A DNA stretch of 44,252 nt. It comes from Bacteroidales bacterium (GTDB taxonomy: Bacteria; Bacteroidota; Bacteroidia; Bacteroidales; GWA2-32-17). The position numbers were made by a program, and so were the translations under genes. Location: positions 1 to 44,252 of the forward strand of contig JABUFC010000025.1 in the NCBI GenBank assembly GCA_013314715.1, given 5' to 3'. The notes under the pieces were generated by a model. The model saw nothing but the letters and a program-made list of their open reading frames with translations. It did no database searches and had not been told where the DNA came from. Below, one piece after another: positions 28,862 through 38,448 of this stretch (positions within the stretch are counted from its first letter, which is position 1; every line of letters begins with the position of its first letter).

Positions 28862-30097
28862 TTAATTATTTGGACATACTTCTGCCTGACGTTGTTTCGC
28901 CTCTTCATAACCCATTTGAGCTGCTTTTTTTAAATCGAGACAGCCTTCGGAATATTTTTTTTGTTCATATAAAACAGAACCTCTATAAAAATAAGCTTCT
29001 GCCGTAGGGTTTAATTTTATTGATTTATTTAAATCATCGAGGGCTTCGGAATATTTTTGTTTGTTCATATAATAAACACCTCTTTTTAGATAAGCATCGC
29101 TATTGTTGGGAGCGAGTTCAATGGCTTTGTTAAAATCTTTGATGGCTAAGGGTTCTTTTGTTTTTCCTAGTTTGGCATATTCCAAACCTCGCAAATAATA
29201 GGCTTGAGCTTCGGAAGGTTTTAATGTAGCAGCTTTTGTAAAATCTTTTACAGCATTTGCTGGTTGATTAAGCTTTGAATAAACAATGCCTCGCATAATA
29301 TAAACTTCGTATAGTTTAGAGTGATATTGATTCACCAATATGTTTAAGTCGTTGAGTGCATTGTCATGAATGTTTTTTTCATAATAAGCCTTTGCCCTTT
29401 TAAAATAAATGGTTTCGTTTTTTTTTCCAAGATTTATAGCCGACGTAAGGTCTTTAATTTCGTTGAGATAATCTTTTTGATGTTCGAAGCAATCGGCTCG
29501 TTTTAAATAAGCATCGACGTTATCGGGAGCGTGTGTTAAAGCTTGGTTCAAATATTTAATTGCCTCATCGAACTTCCCCTTTTCTATTGATAAATCTGCC
29601 AAAGTATTAAAAACCCAAGGATTTTGAGTTTTTAGTTCAATGGCTTTTTGTAAGTCGTTATAAGTATTAATTTTTTTATCGGTCATATTCAGGTATAATG
29701 CTGCTCGTTTTTCGTATGCTTTCAGATAGTCTTGTTTCAGTCGAAGAATTTGGTTTAAATCGTTTAAGGCTTCTTGTTGCTTATTTTGAATAAGATAGAG
29801 TTCTGATCGTTTTAAATAAGCTTCAAAATAATCTTTCTTGGCTTTTATGGCTTCGTTTAAATCGTTGATTGCCAGATCGTACTTTTTTTGTTCTATATAG
29901 CACAGTGCTCTATGGTACCAAGCTTCGTGATAAAATTTATCTTTTTTAACTACATCTGTAAATTTAGCAACGGCTTCGATGTATTTCCCTTGCTCTTGAA
30001 GTTTTAAACCTTCTTCGTAAAAATCATTTATAGTTTGGGCATGAACATTAACTGCCCATGCCCCAAAAATGGCTATAACGAATATTTTTAAATTCAT
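28862..30097 (-). CDS. Secreted or periplasmic tetratricopeptide-repeat protein
   Basis: 411 residues. The first ~20 residues (MNLKIFVIAIFGAWAVNVHA) form a signal peptide, and QTINDF would start the mature protein. The rest is about eleven TPR units of 34 residues, with the usual pattern A..Y..RG..Y...K....A..D...A (for example DAYLKRGVYYMNKQKYSEAL). TPR arrays are protein-binding scaffolds; the partner is unknown. It lies between pepD (2-base gap) and comF (2-base gap), so it is certainly cotranscribed with them. Confidence 0.88.
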   Translation of the reverse strand: MNLKIFVIAIFGAWAVNVHAQTINDFYEEGLKLQEQGKYIEAVAKFTDVVKKDKFYHEAWYHRALCYIEQKKYDLAINDLNEAIKAKKDYFEAYLKRSELYLIQNKQQEALNDLNQILRLKQDYLKAYEKRAALYLNMTDKKINTYNDLQKAIELKTQNPWVFNTLADLSIEKGKFDEAIKYLNQALTHAPDNVDAYLKRADCFEHQKDYLNEIKDLTSAINLGKKNETIYFKRAKAYYEKNIHDNALNDLNILVNQYHSKLYEVYIMRGIVYSKLNQPANAVKDFTKAATLKPSEAQAYYLRGLEYAKLGKTKEPLAIKDFNKAIELAPNNSDAYLKRGVYYMNKQKYSEALDDLNKSIKLNPTAEAYFYRGSVLYEQKKYSEGCLDLKKAAQMGYEEAKQRQAEVCPNN

Positions 30098-30099
30098 AA

Positions 30100-31563
30100 T
30101 TACTTTGATGGAATATTCACAAGTATTTCTGTTAAAAACTTCCAGAATTTTTCAACCGACGGAATGTGTAATCTTTCGTCCGGGCTATGAACGCCACGCA
30201 TGGTAGGTCCAATAGAAATCATATCGAGGTCGGGATATTTTTCGAGGAATAAACCGCACTCCAGACCAGCATGTATAGCTTTGACTTTTGGATTTTCATT
30301 AAATAATTGGTAGTAAACTTTTTTTGCTACCTCCAAAATTGGGCTTTGAGGATTCGGTTTCCACCCTGGATAACCGTTTGAGTGTTTTACATCTGCATCA
30401 GCCAATAAAAATACTGTTTCAACCATATTAACAATATCGGTTTTTGCCGATTCTACGGAGCTGCGTTGACTGGTTGTAATTTCAATCTTATTTTTCCCTT
30501 TCATTTTAATAGAAGCCAAATTAGTAGATGTTTCTACTAAACCAGGCATATCTTGACTCCATGCTATTACGCCATGAGGGCAAGCATAAAGCGATTGAAT
30601 AATTTTGGGCTGTGTGCGTTTGTCAATGACGGTTTCGGGACTTTGTTTTTTATCTAATTCTTCAATGGTAACTTTTAAATTGTTTTCAGTATGTTTATAT
30701 TCATCTTTCAGTATTTTTTCGAAAGCATAAACTTCATCTTTAATTTTCAACACTTTTTCGTGTGTTACATAAATGATGGCATTGGCTTCGCGTGCTATGG
30801 CATTTCTAAGATTTCCACCATCTATGTTGGCTAAACGATAGCCATATTTTTGATCAAGTAAGTATAAAATTCGGGTTAAAAGCTTAACGGCATTAGCATA
30901 ACCCTTATGAATATCATCGCCCGAGTGCCCACCACGCAGACCACTTACCGAAATTTTTAATGCGATTTGTTTGCCTGGTGCTTTTTTAGGCTCATATTTC
31001 ATAGTGGCTACTGTATCTTTACCTCCGGCACAACCAATAAAAATTTCGCCTTCATCTTCGGAATCGAGGTTTATAAGAATTTTTCCTGTAAAAAAATCAG
31101 GTTTTAAAGCAAAGGCACCCGTTAAGCCGGTTTCTTCATCAACAGTAAATAAGCATTCTAAAGGTCCATGCTCCATATCTTTAGAAGCTAAAAGAGCAAG
31201 TTGAGTAGCTACCCCTATCCCATTATCAGCTCCAAGCGTTGTTTCTTTTGCTTTAAGCCATTCGCCATCTATCATTGGTATTATGGGGTCTGTATCAAAA
31301 TTGTGTTTGGAGTCGCTGTTTTTCTCACAAACCATATCCACATGGCTTTGCAAAACAATAGTTTTTGTTCGCTCAAAGCCTCTGGTGGCTGGTTTTGAAA
31401 TAAGTACATTACCCGCTTTATCTATTTTGTAATCTAATTTGTTTTGTTCGGCAAAAGCTTTGAGATAAGCTATTATTTTTTCTTCTTTTTTTGAAGGACG
31501 TGGAATTGCAAGAATTTCTTCGAAATATTTCCACACTAACGAAGGATTTAATTTTTCTAGCAT
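30100..31563 (-). CDS. pepD: Cytosolic aminoacyl-histidine dipeptidase (M20 family)
   Basis: 487 residues. The enzyme cleaves Xaa-His dipeptides such as carnosine and other small dipeptides in the cytoplasm, using two zinc ions. The expected ligands are visible: His74-x-Asp76 in LQSHVDMVCE, Asp113 in TTLGADNGIG, the catalytic Glu143 and metal-binding Glu144 in VDEETGLTGA, and the late His in GVHSPDERLHIPSV. No signal peptide is present. It is the first gene of the pepD-TPR-comF operon, with a probable promoter just upstream. Confidence 0.93.
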   Translation of the reverse strand: MLEKLNPSLVWKYFEEILAIPRPSKKEEKIIAYLKAFAEQNKLDYKIDKAGNVLISKPATRGFERTKTIVLQSHVDMVCEKNSDSKHNFDTDPIIPMIDGEWLKAKETTLGADNGIGVATQLALLASKDMEHGPLECLFTVDEETGLTGAFALKPDFFTGKILINLDSEDEGEIFIGCAGGKDTVATMKYEPKKAPGKQIALKISVSGLRGGHSGDDIHKGYANAVKLLTRILYLLDQKYGYRLANIDGGNLRNAIAREANAIIYVTHEKVLKIKDEVYAFEKILKDEYKHTENNLKVTIEELDKKQSPETVIDKRTQPKIIQSLYACPHGVIAWSQDMPGLVETSTNLASIKMKGKNKIEITTSQRSSVESAKTDIVNMVETVFLLADADVKHSNGYPGWKPNPQSPILEVAKKVYYQLFNENPKVKAIHAGLECGLFLEKYPDLDMISIGPTMRGVHSPDERLHIPSVEKFWKFLTEILVNIPSK

Positions 31564-31578
31564 AAGACTTTTTTTTTG

Positions 31579-31609
31579 TAAAAATAGTTTTTTTTAAAAT
31601 GGAATGCAA
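31579..31609 (-). promoter_or_regulatory. Probable promoter of the pepD-TPR-comF operon
   Basis: On the - strand TTG (31609-31607), a 20-base spacer and TATTTTTA (31586-31579) match the Bacteroidota consensus with one mismatch (final A for G). The expected start is about 10 bases before the pepD ATG, so the leader would be very short. Confidence 0.45.
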
Positions 31610-31646
31610 GAAAAATTTTTACATAATCACAAAGTGAGATATTTCA

Positions 31647-34600
31647 TTACCGTTCTCTCAACAAATGCAAGTATCCTTCGTATTTATATTCTTTACCTCT
31701 ACGGTCTTTGGCTTTTATAACGATATAATATACACCCGGCGAAGCTTCTGTTCCGGTAATTTTGCCATCCCAGTAACCATTTACATCGTTCCATTCGTAA
31801 ACTTTTCTGCCCCAGCGATTGTAAATTTTAGCTTCAAATTCATCGATGGCTTCGCCATGAACTTTGAATACATCGTTTTGACCATCGCCGTTGGGAGTAA
31901 ACACATTCGGAACTTCAAATATGGGTTCTTTATCAACACATAAAGGCTTGAAAATAGCCGTATCTACACAACCATCTTTGCTCGTAGCAATAAGCATAAT
32001 AGTATAACATCCTTCGTTAGGGAAAATGATGGTTGGATTTTCAGCCGTTGAGGTGTAAATCATTTGATTCGATTCATCGTAAACCCGCCATGAGTATTTG
32101 CGTCCGTTGTAGGTGGTATTTTGCATAACAACTTCGTAAGGTGCCACTTGATGTTGCTCAAGAATGGTGGTATCAAACGAAGCAATAACCGTTCCCGTGT
32201 CGGGCACATAAATATGAAGTGTGTCGTGGCAAACCGTACCCGGTGTTGCATCAGGACTTTGCGATTGTCCATTTACAACTACATGGAACCACGAATTAGG
32301 ACATAGTTCATCACGCATTAAAGTAGTGCTATTTGTATCTAACCAATTAAATGTATAGTAGTTTGGATGAACGGTTCCTTGTGGATCAACATACGAAGTA
32401 TTAAGCTCAATTTTCCCATTGCAATTTCCACAGGTTGTGGGTGTTATAGTGTTTTGTGGATTAAAAGGTGCCGGTTCGTTCACCGTATGGCTAACAATAC
32501 CGCTAAAGCACCCCCATTTGTTTTGTTCAATAAGGGTAACTATATGTTGATTACCACTATTCCAAGAAACATAAATGGTATCACTGTGTAGTGGATCTGA
32601 AACCAATGAACTTAATGTTCCACCGGGATACGTCCATTCAAAGCTAATAATACCATAGTCTTCGTGATTAGGAGAAGGCCAAGTATGAGCTATTATCATC
32701 GAGCTATCATATCTACAAGCAGGTGTTGTAACTGTAAACTGCCCCGAAGGTCGAGGAGCAAAATAAAGGCGTATCGTATCGGCATCGGAACAAATATTAT
32801 TTTGGACTTGCCAGATAAATTCTCTATAAGGTTGATTAGTTGAAAAAACAGTATAACAACTTGAACAAAGTAAGTATAAACTATCATTGGGGACGTGGCT
32901 TTGAGTATAATTGTTAAAACCATTGGTAAAATGAACATACGTATAATCGGTACTATACCACGTTCCCACACCATTAGAATTAAGGGCGCTCATTTGATAA
33001 GCTAAACCGCAAACGGTATCGGTCTTAATAGTATGGTTATTGCCAAACAATCCGGGCCAATAATGTCCACCGGCATCTGCATTAGGTTTTTGAATAAAAT
33101 TGACATAATGAACTTCGCTGGTATCGCGACAATTACCATTCACCGTAATCCAATAGAAATGATGATGCCCGTAATAACTTGTTCCACCGGTATCGATAGT
33201 AGCTACCACATTATTATGCTGATATGGATCGGGTGTAAATGTAGTATTATATACGGTATCCATCCAATAACCATAACCATGAGCAGGTTCCTGTGCCGAA
33301 AGTAGCGTATAACTTGGTCCACAAACTACGGAATCGGATGGACTTGTTAAAATAACTGCTTCTTCAACGACACCAAAATAAATATTTACCGAGTCGTAAC
33401 CAGCACAAACTCCATTAAACTCAGTCCAGTACATAGTAACTGTATCGTTTTCGGAAGGCCAGCGAACCCATGTACAAGGTTGGGTGCTATTGCTTGGAGT
33501 TGGAGTAGGATCATTAGGATTTACATAATAAGCAATACCACTGGGTCCACTCCATTGACCATTCGTCATTGTAGGATGTGCGCAAATATAAGCGAACTTA
33601 CCACAAACAGCAGTATCAAAACCAGCATCGGGCTCTGGAGCCACCAAGAAATTAATGGTTACCGTATCCTGATCATAGCATTGCGACATATGCGGGTTCA
33701 TTTCTTTCCATATAAAATTGTAAATACCAAATTGTGTAACCGTAACCATTGTCAATGCTTGGCTGGGCGTAACAAATGTTGCCGAACCCGGTCCATTTAA
33801 CATAGACCATTGTCCGGCAGGAGTATTGAGGCTTGTTGTAGCATGTAGCCAATACGTTTTTCCGCAAATAGTGGTATCGTAACCGGCATAAGCCTGAGGA
33901 ATACGATGGAAATAAACTTCAACAGAATCAACCGATTCGCAACCGGGACCACTTTGAACATGCCAGTAGAAATATACCGATTGATAGTCGGAGCTTCCAA
34001 AAAATTGATTAGGATTATTTATCGTAACCTGGGGATTCCATGGTAATGGGTCAGAACCGGTATAATTGATGGTAACGCCGTTGTTATTGGCTGTCCAATA
34101 TGCCGAAGATGCAATACTGCCTATAGTGTCGGCAGCTAATTGAGTGCTATAACCGCAAATAGATTGAGTAGGCCCGGCTTCGGCATGTGGTGTAGATGAG
34201 AAGGTTACTAAAACAGTATCATAATTGGTACAATAATCCGAATATGCTGTCCATACAAAAGTATCTACTTCTATATAATTAATTGCCACAATATTTACCA
34301 ACACACTATCTAAATTATTATCGGGAATAAAATGAGCTGTAGGATTTGACGACGACCAAAAGCCAGGATAACTGCTGTTAACCGTAAGCACAATTTCGTG
34401 TCCACATATAGCTAAGTCTGGACCAGCATCGGGCATGGGCATTTCGTGAACATCCAAACGTATAGTATCCGATGAAGTACATCCCATATTGTTTTCGGTC
34501 CATACCAAATAATAAGAATTATATCCGGTAGTTGCCGTAAACAAGGCATTGGGTTGAGTATTGTTTGGACTAAATATTCCCTGCATGGGTGCTAATACTT

Positions 34601-37214
34601 GCCATGAACCAACAGCGCCCGTAACACTAAATTGAGCATTGAGCGTATAGTTGACACCACAAACATTTACCGGCGATGCTCCGCCATTGGCATGAGGTTG
34701 TGTAATAAAAGTTATGCTAACGGTATCGAGCGAATCGCATACCGTACTGTATTCGTGCCACGTAAATTGATAAGTGCCTGGACCGGTAACCATAACCGTA
34801 GAGTTTGGCAAATAAGGATTAGAAAAGACAGCATTCCCTGGTCCACCAATAAATTGCCAATGAGCCGTATTGCCGGGCGATGGATTGCTGCCTTCGAGTT
34901 GAGTAGTATATCCACAAACGTTTTTATCATTACCAGCATTAGGTGTCATACAGCAATGTGGCACCTGTGGCACTACATACGATTGTACTAATGTACAACC
35001 ATGATTATCGGTAACGGTAACCGTATAATTTCCGGAAGGCACATTGATAAGGTCTTCTGTTGTAGCATTATTGTTCCATTGATAAGTATAGCCAGCAACA
35101 CCTCCGTTGGTCGTTAAATAAATAGCACCGGTTGTTCCACCTAAGCATTCAACCTTAATAATACTATCAACTGCCAAGGAGACATAAGTAGGTGGTTCAG
35201 ATACGAAAGCTTGACCAACCGTTGTACATCCTACGGCATCGGTAATGGTTACCGTATAATTTCCGGCTGTAATGGGGGCATTATTGGGAGTTGTTACTCC
35301 ATTCGACCATTGATAAGTATAGCCAGGAGTGCCACCACTGGCTATAACCGAAACACCACCACTGGCCGTTCCGTGGCAGAGTGCATCTTGTATATCAAAC
35401 TGATATAAAATTTGTGGATTATTTCCTACTATGGTATAGCTTCCTACTAAAGCACATCCATTGTTGTCGGTTACAGTTACATAGTGAGTACCCGGTGCAA
35501 AACCAGTCTGAACGTTGAATGTATCGGCTGTGGTTACTGAAACACCATTTGAATAGGTATATGTATAAGGAGGGCGACCATGGTCAACAGTAACCGTTAA
35601 AGTTCCTGAAACATCTTCGTAACACATTTTACCGGTAACATGGATAGCCATTTCTGGTAAAGGAATAAGTGTTTCGGGAGGAAAAATGGTATCGTTAAAG
35701 CCTTCTAATTCCCATGTTTCGTCAAACCATGTAATTGGAATATAACCCAGTGGTATGTCCCAATGTAGAAGTGGTCCTATATGAATTGAACTGCGTGTAT
35801 TACATAAATGTTGTAAAATAGAATCCTGAAGATTGATATTTTGTTTATCGAGATTAAAATGCTTGCTGGCAATGAACTTTTTAAGCGAATCTGCCCACAT
35901 AATCGAATCTTGAGGTGTAAACTTAAATTCTACCGAATCGCCGTGCATTTGTTTCAAAAGGAACGGTAAATTTATCCAAAACTCAAAAGCATTGACAGTT
36001 AACGAAAAGGCAACACTATCCCATGTGTGGTTGGTAAATTCATTTTCGAGCGAATGTGCTATTCCAATGGGAAATTGCGGATAACCAAAACAAGGGTATT
36101 TAATATGTAAGTCGTGGCAAGCTTGAAAATCAATATTAGCAGAGTTTCCCGTAGCTACCGTAGCATTATTTTGATTTGGGTCGGTTATATAATAATCGAC
36201 GGCTGTAGGTAAAGTAAAATGGTTCCAGATGGTAGGATTAAATGTTAAATCTTGTTGCAACGTATTGGAGATATTCATCTCTGCAGATAATAACTGATAT
36301 TCAATGCTTATTCCGCCTCCAATATCGATAGTATCGTGGAGCATAGCAATAAAATCTAAGATTGGTTGTCCGGTAGAAGGCGGTAAAATACCCGCAATAG
36401 CAGATAAAAACTGAATAATATCAATATTAAATTGAGCATAAGGATCATCGCCTTGCGCAATTAAAAGTTTATGACAAAGCTGAGTTGAATCTAAATGGTC
36501 TTGCGTAGTAATATAGGGTAGCCCTATTTCGCCCGAAATACCTGTTCCCCAAGCGTTGTTGAACACAATGGGAAGTATGGTATCATGACAAAAAGCGAGT
36601 TGCCCGTTTTGCATACAAGGATAAGTAACATCACCATTTTGTTGGTCGATATGAATAATAGAAATGCTATCGTCGGGCACATCAACATTGATAATGTTAA
36701 AATTGTCGCATGCACCAAAACATATGGTTCCATCGAGCTGAGCATGAATTCCAAAATCTAAATCAAGATCAATAACCCCATCTTGTGGGAAACTGGAGCT
36801 CAAATTCCATCCATTCATAACATGATAACGCGAATTGATGGTAATCCAATCGCCTGGCATAAAAGTCTGAGGAGAAGGAAAAGTTAAATCTATGCGAACG
36901 GGATAATCAACATCTATCCAACCGGTATGGAAACCGCTAATAGAGAAAGTGCTTCCTAAAAGCAAATGTGTATATAAATCGAATTGTGCACCAAAGGGTA
37001 ACCCAAAAATGTATTCAATCCCACCAAAAGTATTGGTATCGTTGAAATTGATATTAAAAAGCTGTTGGTTAATATTCAAATGAAAGGGTTGTCCATTGGG
37101 TCCCCACATATTTTGATGGTGTGTGCTCCAAGGGATATAATGGCTAATGGTATAAGTTTGTGATTGTACCTGGAGCGAGGCTAAAACAAGTATCAAAAAG
37201 ATTAATTTCTTCAT
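31647..37214 (-). CDS. Very large secreted protein with SprB-like and PKD-like repeats and T9SS type B sorting domain
   Basis: 1855 residues. The N-terminus (MKKLIFLILVLASLQVQSQ) is a signal peptide. Residues 20-525 have no recognised domain and mention many aromatic and His residues. Four SprB-like repeats follow (about 528-750), with the pattern GGxxGYTYQWxNxxTTxxLxN...GNYTVTVTD. About nine Ig/PKD-like modules come next (about 755-1490), each built on NAGxDxxxCG ... W ... F ... YxFxWxE ... CxxxDTVxI. A PKD-like domain with YSWRVYDES (about 1680-1760) precedes the type B sorting domain (1765-1855), which starts at VFTPNGDGQNDVF and ends GYLHLLRER. It should be displayed on the cell surface by T9SS. 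SprB of Flavobacterium, a gliding adhesin, shares this style, but function here is unproven. Confidence 0.9.
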   Translation of the reverse strand: MKKLIFLILVLASLQVQSQTYTISHYIPWSTHHQNMWGPNGQPFHLNINQQLFNINFNDTNTFGGIEYIFGLPFGAQFDLYTHLLLGSTFSISGFHTGWIDVDYPVRIDLTFPSPQTFMPGDWITINSRYHVMNGWNLSSSFPQDGVIDLDLDFGIHAQLDGTICFGACDNFNIINVDVPDDSISIIHIDQQNGDVTYPCMQNGQLAFCHDTILPIVFNNAWGTGISGEIGLPYITTQDHLDSTQLCHKLLIAQGDDPYAQFNIDIIQFLSAIAGILPPSTGQPILDFIAMLHDTIDIGGGISIEYQLLSAEMNISNTLQQDLTFNPTIWNHFTLPTAVDYYITDPNQNNATVATGNSANIDFQACHDLHIKYPCFGYPQFPIGIAHSLENEFTNHTWDSVAFSLTVNAFEFWINLPFLLKQMHGDSVEFKFTPQDSIMWADSLKKFIASKHFNLDKQNINLQDSILQHLCNTRSSIHIGPLLHWDIPLGYIPITWFDETWELEGFNDTIFPPETLIPLPEMAIHVTGKMCYEDVSGTLTVTVDHGRPPYTYTYSNGVSVTTADTFNVQTGFAPGTHYVTVTDNNGCALVGSYTIVGNNPQILYQFDIQDALCHGTASGGVSVIASGGTPGYTYQWSNGVTTPNNAPITAGNYTVTITDAVGCTTVGQAFVSEPPTYVSLAVDSIIKVECLGGTTGAIYLTTNGGVAGYTYQWNNNATTEDLINVPSGNYTVTVTDNHGCTLVQSYVVPQVPHCCMTPNAGNDKNVCGYTTQLEGSNPSPGNTAHWQFIGGPGNAVFSNPYLPNSTVMVTGPGTYQFTWHEYSTVCDSLDTVSITFITQPHANGGASPVNVCGVNYTLNAQFSVTGAVGSWQVLAPMQGIFSPNNTQPNALFTATTGYNSYYLVWTENNMGCTSSDTIRLDVHEMPMPDAGPDLAICGHEIVLTVNSSYPGFWSSSNPTAHFIPDNNLDSVLVNIVAINYIEVDTFVWTAYSDYCTNYDTVLVTFSSTPHAEAGPTQSICGYSTQLAADTIGSIASSAYWTANNNGVTINYTGSDPLPWNPQVTINNPNQFFGSSDYQSVYFYWHVQSGPGCESVDSVEVYFHRIPQAYAGYDTTICGKTYWLHATTSLNTPAGQWSMLNGPGSATFVTPSQALTMVTVTQFGIYNFIWKEMNPHMSQCYDQDTVTINFLVAPEPDAGFDTAVCGKFAYICAHPTMTNGQWSGPSGIAYYVNPNDPTPTPSNSTQPCTWVRWPSENDTVTMYWTEFNGVCAGYDSVNIYFGVVEEAVILTSPSDSVVCGPSYTLLSAQEPAHGYGYWMDTVYNTTFTPDPYQHNNVVATIDTGGTSYYGHHHFYWITVNGNCRDTSEVHYVNFIQKPNADAGGHYWPGLFGNNHTIKTDTVCGLAYQMSALNSNGVGTWYSTDYTYVHFTNGFNNYTQSHVPNDSLYLLCSSCYTVFSTNQPYREFIWQVQNNICSDADTIRLYFAPRPSGQFTVTTPACRYDSSMIIAHTWPSPNHEDYGIISFEWTYPGGTLSSLVSDPLHSDTIYVSWNSGNQHIVTLIEQNKWGCFSGIVSHTVNEPAPFNPQNTITPTTCGNCNGKIELNTSYVDPQGTVHPNYYTFNWLDTNSTTLMRDELCPNSWFHVVVNGQSQSPDATPGTVCHDTLHIYVPDTGTVIASFDTTILEQHQVAPYEVVMQNTTYNGRKYSWRVYDESNQMIYTSTAENPTIIFPNEGCYTIMLIATSKDGCVDTAIFKPLCVDKEPIFEVPNVFTPNGDGQNDVFKVHGEAIDEFEAKIYNRWGRKVYEWNDVNGYWDGKITGTEASPGVYYIVIKAKDRRGKEYKYEGYLHLLRER

Positions 37215-37262
37215 AGTTTTTTGTTTACAACGTAATTATACGAATGATTATTTACTTATGTT

Positions 37263-37874
37263 TCAAAATGTCCAGCCTAACGACAAATTTATTCCATAAT
37301 AGGCTGTTTGAAATGACTGTTTTCTTACAATATTGTCTAAAAGAAGGTTACCTCCTAATCGATACATAAATCCACCTTCTGGACTTTGATGACGAAAACC
37401 AAGCGATAAAAAAGGACTAATATTCTGCTTATCGGCAAAATTATATCCACCAAAACCTATATCTAAATTGGTTTTCATTATTATTTTTTGAAATACATTC
37501 CGAATATTGTACCTGCGAAAACCACCCGCTTGAGTATTAATTTTTGTAAGTTGAAAATGAACTGCCATAGGAAAAATAACGCGTTGACGTAACAGAGAAT
37601 CTTTTTGCTCGGCAAAACTATAACCGGCACCTATACGAAGCGAAACGATAAGATATTGAAACGATCGCACAATGCCATCGTAATTTATCGTAGCATGGGC
37701 ACCTTTATAATTGCCCCACCAATAGCCACTTTCTGTATAGATGGTATGCGAATTTTCGTAATAAAACTTAAAACGAACAGGTAACAACGATACATTGCTT
37801 GAATCAGGCTCAAACCCAAACATCGGGCTTAGAACTAATACACAAAAGTATAGTATAAATAAGAGTTTTTTCAT
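37263..37874 (-). CDS. Probable small outer-membrane beta-barrel protein
   Basis: 203 residues. A signal peptide (MKKLLFILYFCVLVLSPMFG) is followed by alternating amphipathic strands and a C-terminal aromatic end (LSLGWTF), as expected for an outer-membrane barrel of eight or so strands. I do not recognise a family; it is shorter than the PorP/SprF proteins that often accompany SprB-type surface proteins. It lies 48 bases upstream of the 1855-residue T9SS gene on the same strand and is probably cotranscribed. A TAATTTTG (-7-like) 8 bases before its ATG lacks a TTG partner. Confidence 0.7.
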   Translation of the reverse strand: MKKLLFILYFCVLVLSPMFGFEPDSSNVSLLPVRFKFYYENSHTIYTESGYWWGNYKGAHATINYDGIVRSFQYLIVSLRIGAGYSFAEQKDSLLRQRVIFPMAVHFQLTKINTQAGGFRRYNIRNVFQKIIMKTNLDIGFGGYNFADKQNISPFLSLGFRHQSPEGGFMYRLGGNLLLDNIVRKQSFQTAYYGINLSLGWTF

Positions 37875-38448
37875 ACAAAGTGCAAAATTAAATAAAAAGT
37901 TAATAGGATAATTTAATAATTTGAGAATTGACTTTCTTAAAACATTTTCTTAACTTATAATTTACATAAGGTAAGTAAACAGAACTATTTTTTATGATAA
38001 AACAATGCATTGCCATGTATATAACCACACATCGATTCGTATCATTTTTCTGTAATAAATATTTGCAATATTATAATAACCTGTTTTACTTTTCTAACAA
38101 TCACTTCGCACTACACCTATAACATAACGCTTTAATGCCTTTTATTTGCACATTGCCCCCCCCTTTTTAGCTTGCTATATCAGCATTTTAGAAAATTGTT
38201 AAATATTTCGCATATATGACAAATATCATTTTTTTCGTTTTTTTTTATGAAATTTGTTCTGTTTTAATTGAGCTCATTAAAATGCAAAAAAAAATGTTTA
38301 ATTTAAAAATTTAACGCTTATGAAATAGCCATCTCGTCAAAATGACGAGACCAACCGAAAATGAAATTTACACACAAACAAACATCACTATTTGTTCGAA
38401 TGGCGTATTCCATGTAACCTTAGTATATAATTTAAAAAATAATTACAC
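37875..38448. other. Non-coding interval with C8 tract and a hairpin
   Basis: 574 bases between divergent genes, without a coding frame. It contains a run of eight C (38156-38163), unusual in such AT-rich DNA, followed by five T; a perfect 7-bp hairpin, TCTCGTC (38332-38338) with GACGAGA (38344-38350); and a weak promoter match before the lipoprotein gene. No RNA gene was recognised. Confidence 0.6.
38392..38422 (+). promoter_or_regulatory. Weak candidate promoter for the lipoprotein gene at 38449
   Basis: TTG (38392-38394), a 20-base spacer and TAACCTTA (38415-38422) fit the spacing of the Bacteroidota consensus, but the -7 box matches in only four of its six conserved bases. The leader would be about 20 bases. 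Confidence 0.3.

Noticed and set aside
31647-37214. Large open frames on the + strand opposite the 1855-residue gene
   Set aside because: They are short, with odd composition and no start signals; they mirror the repetitive codons of the real gene.
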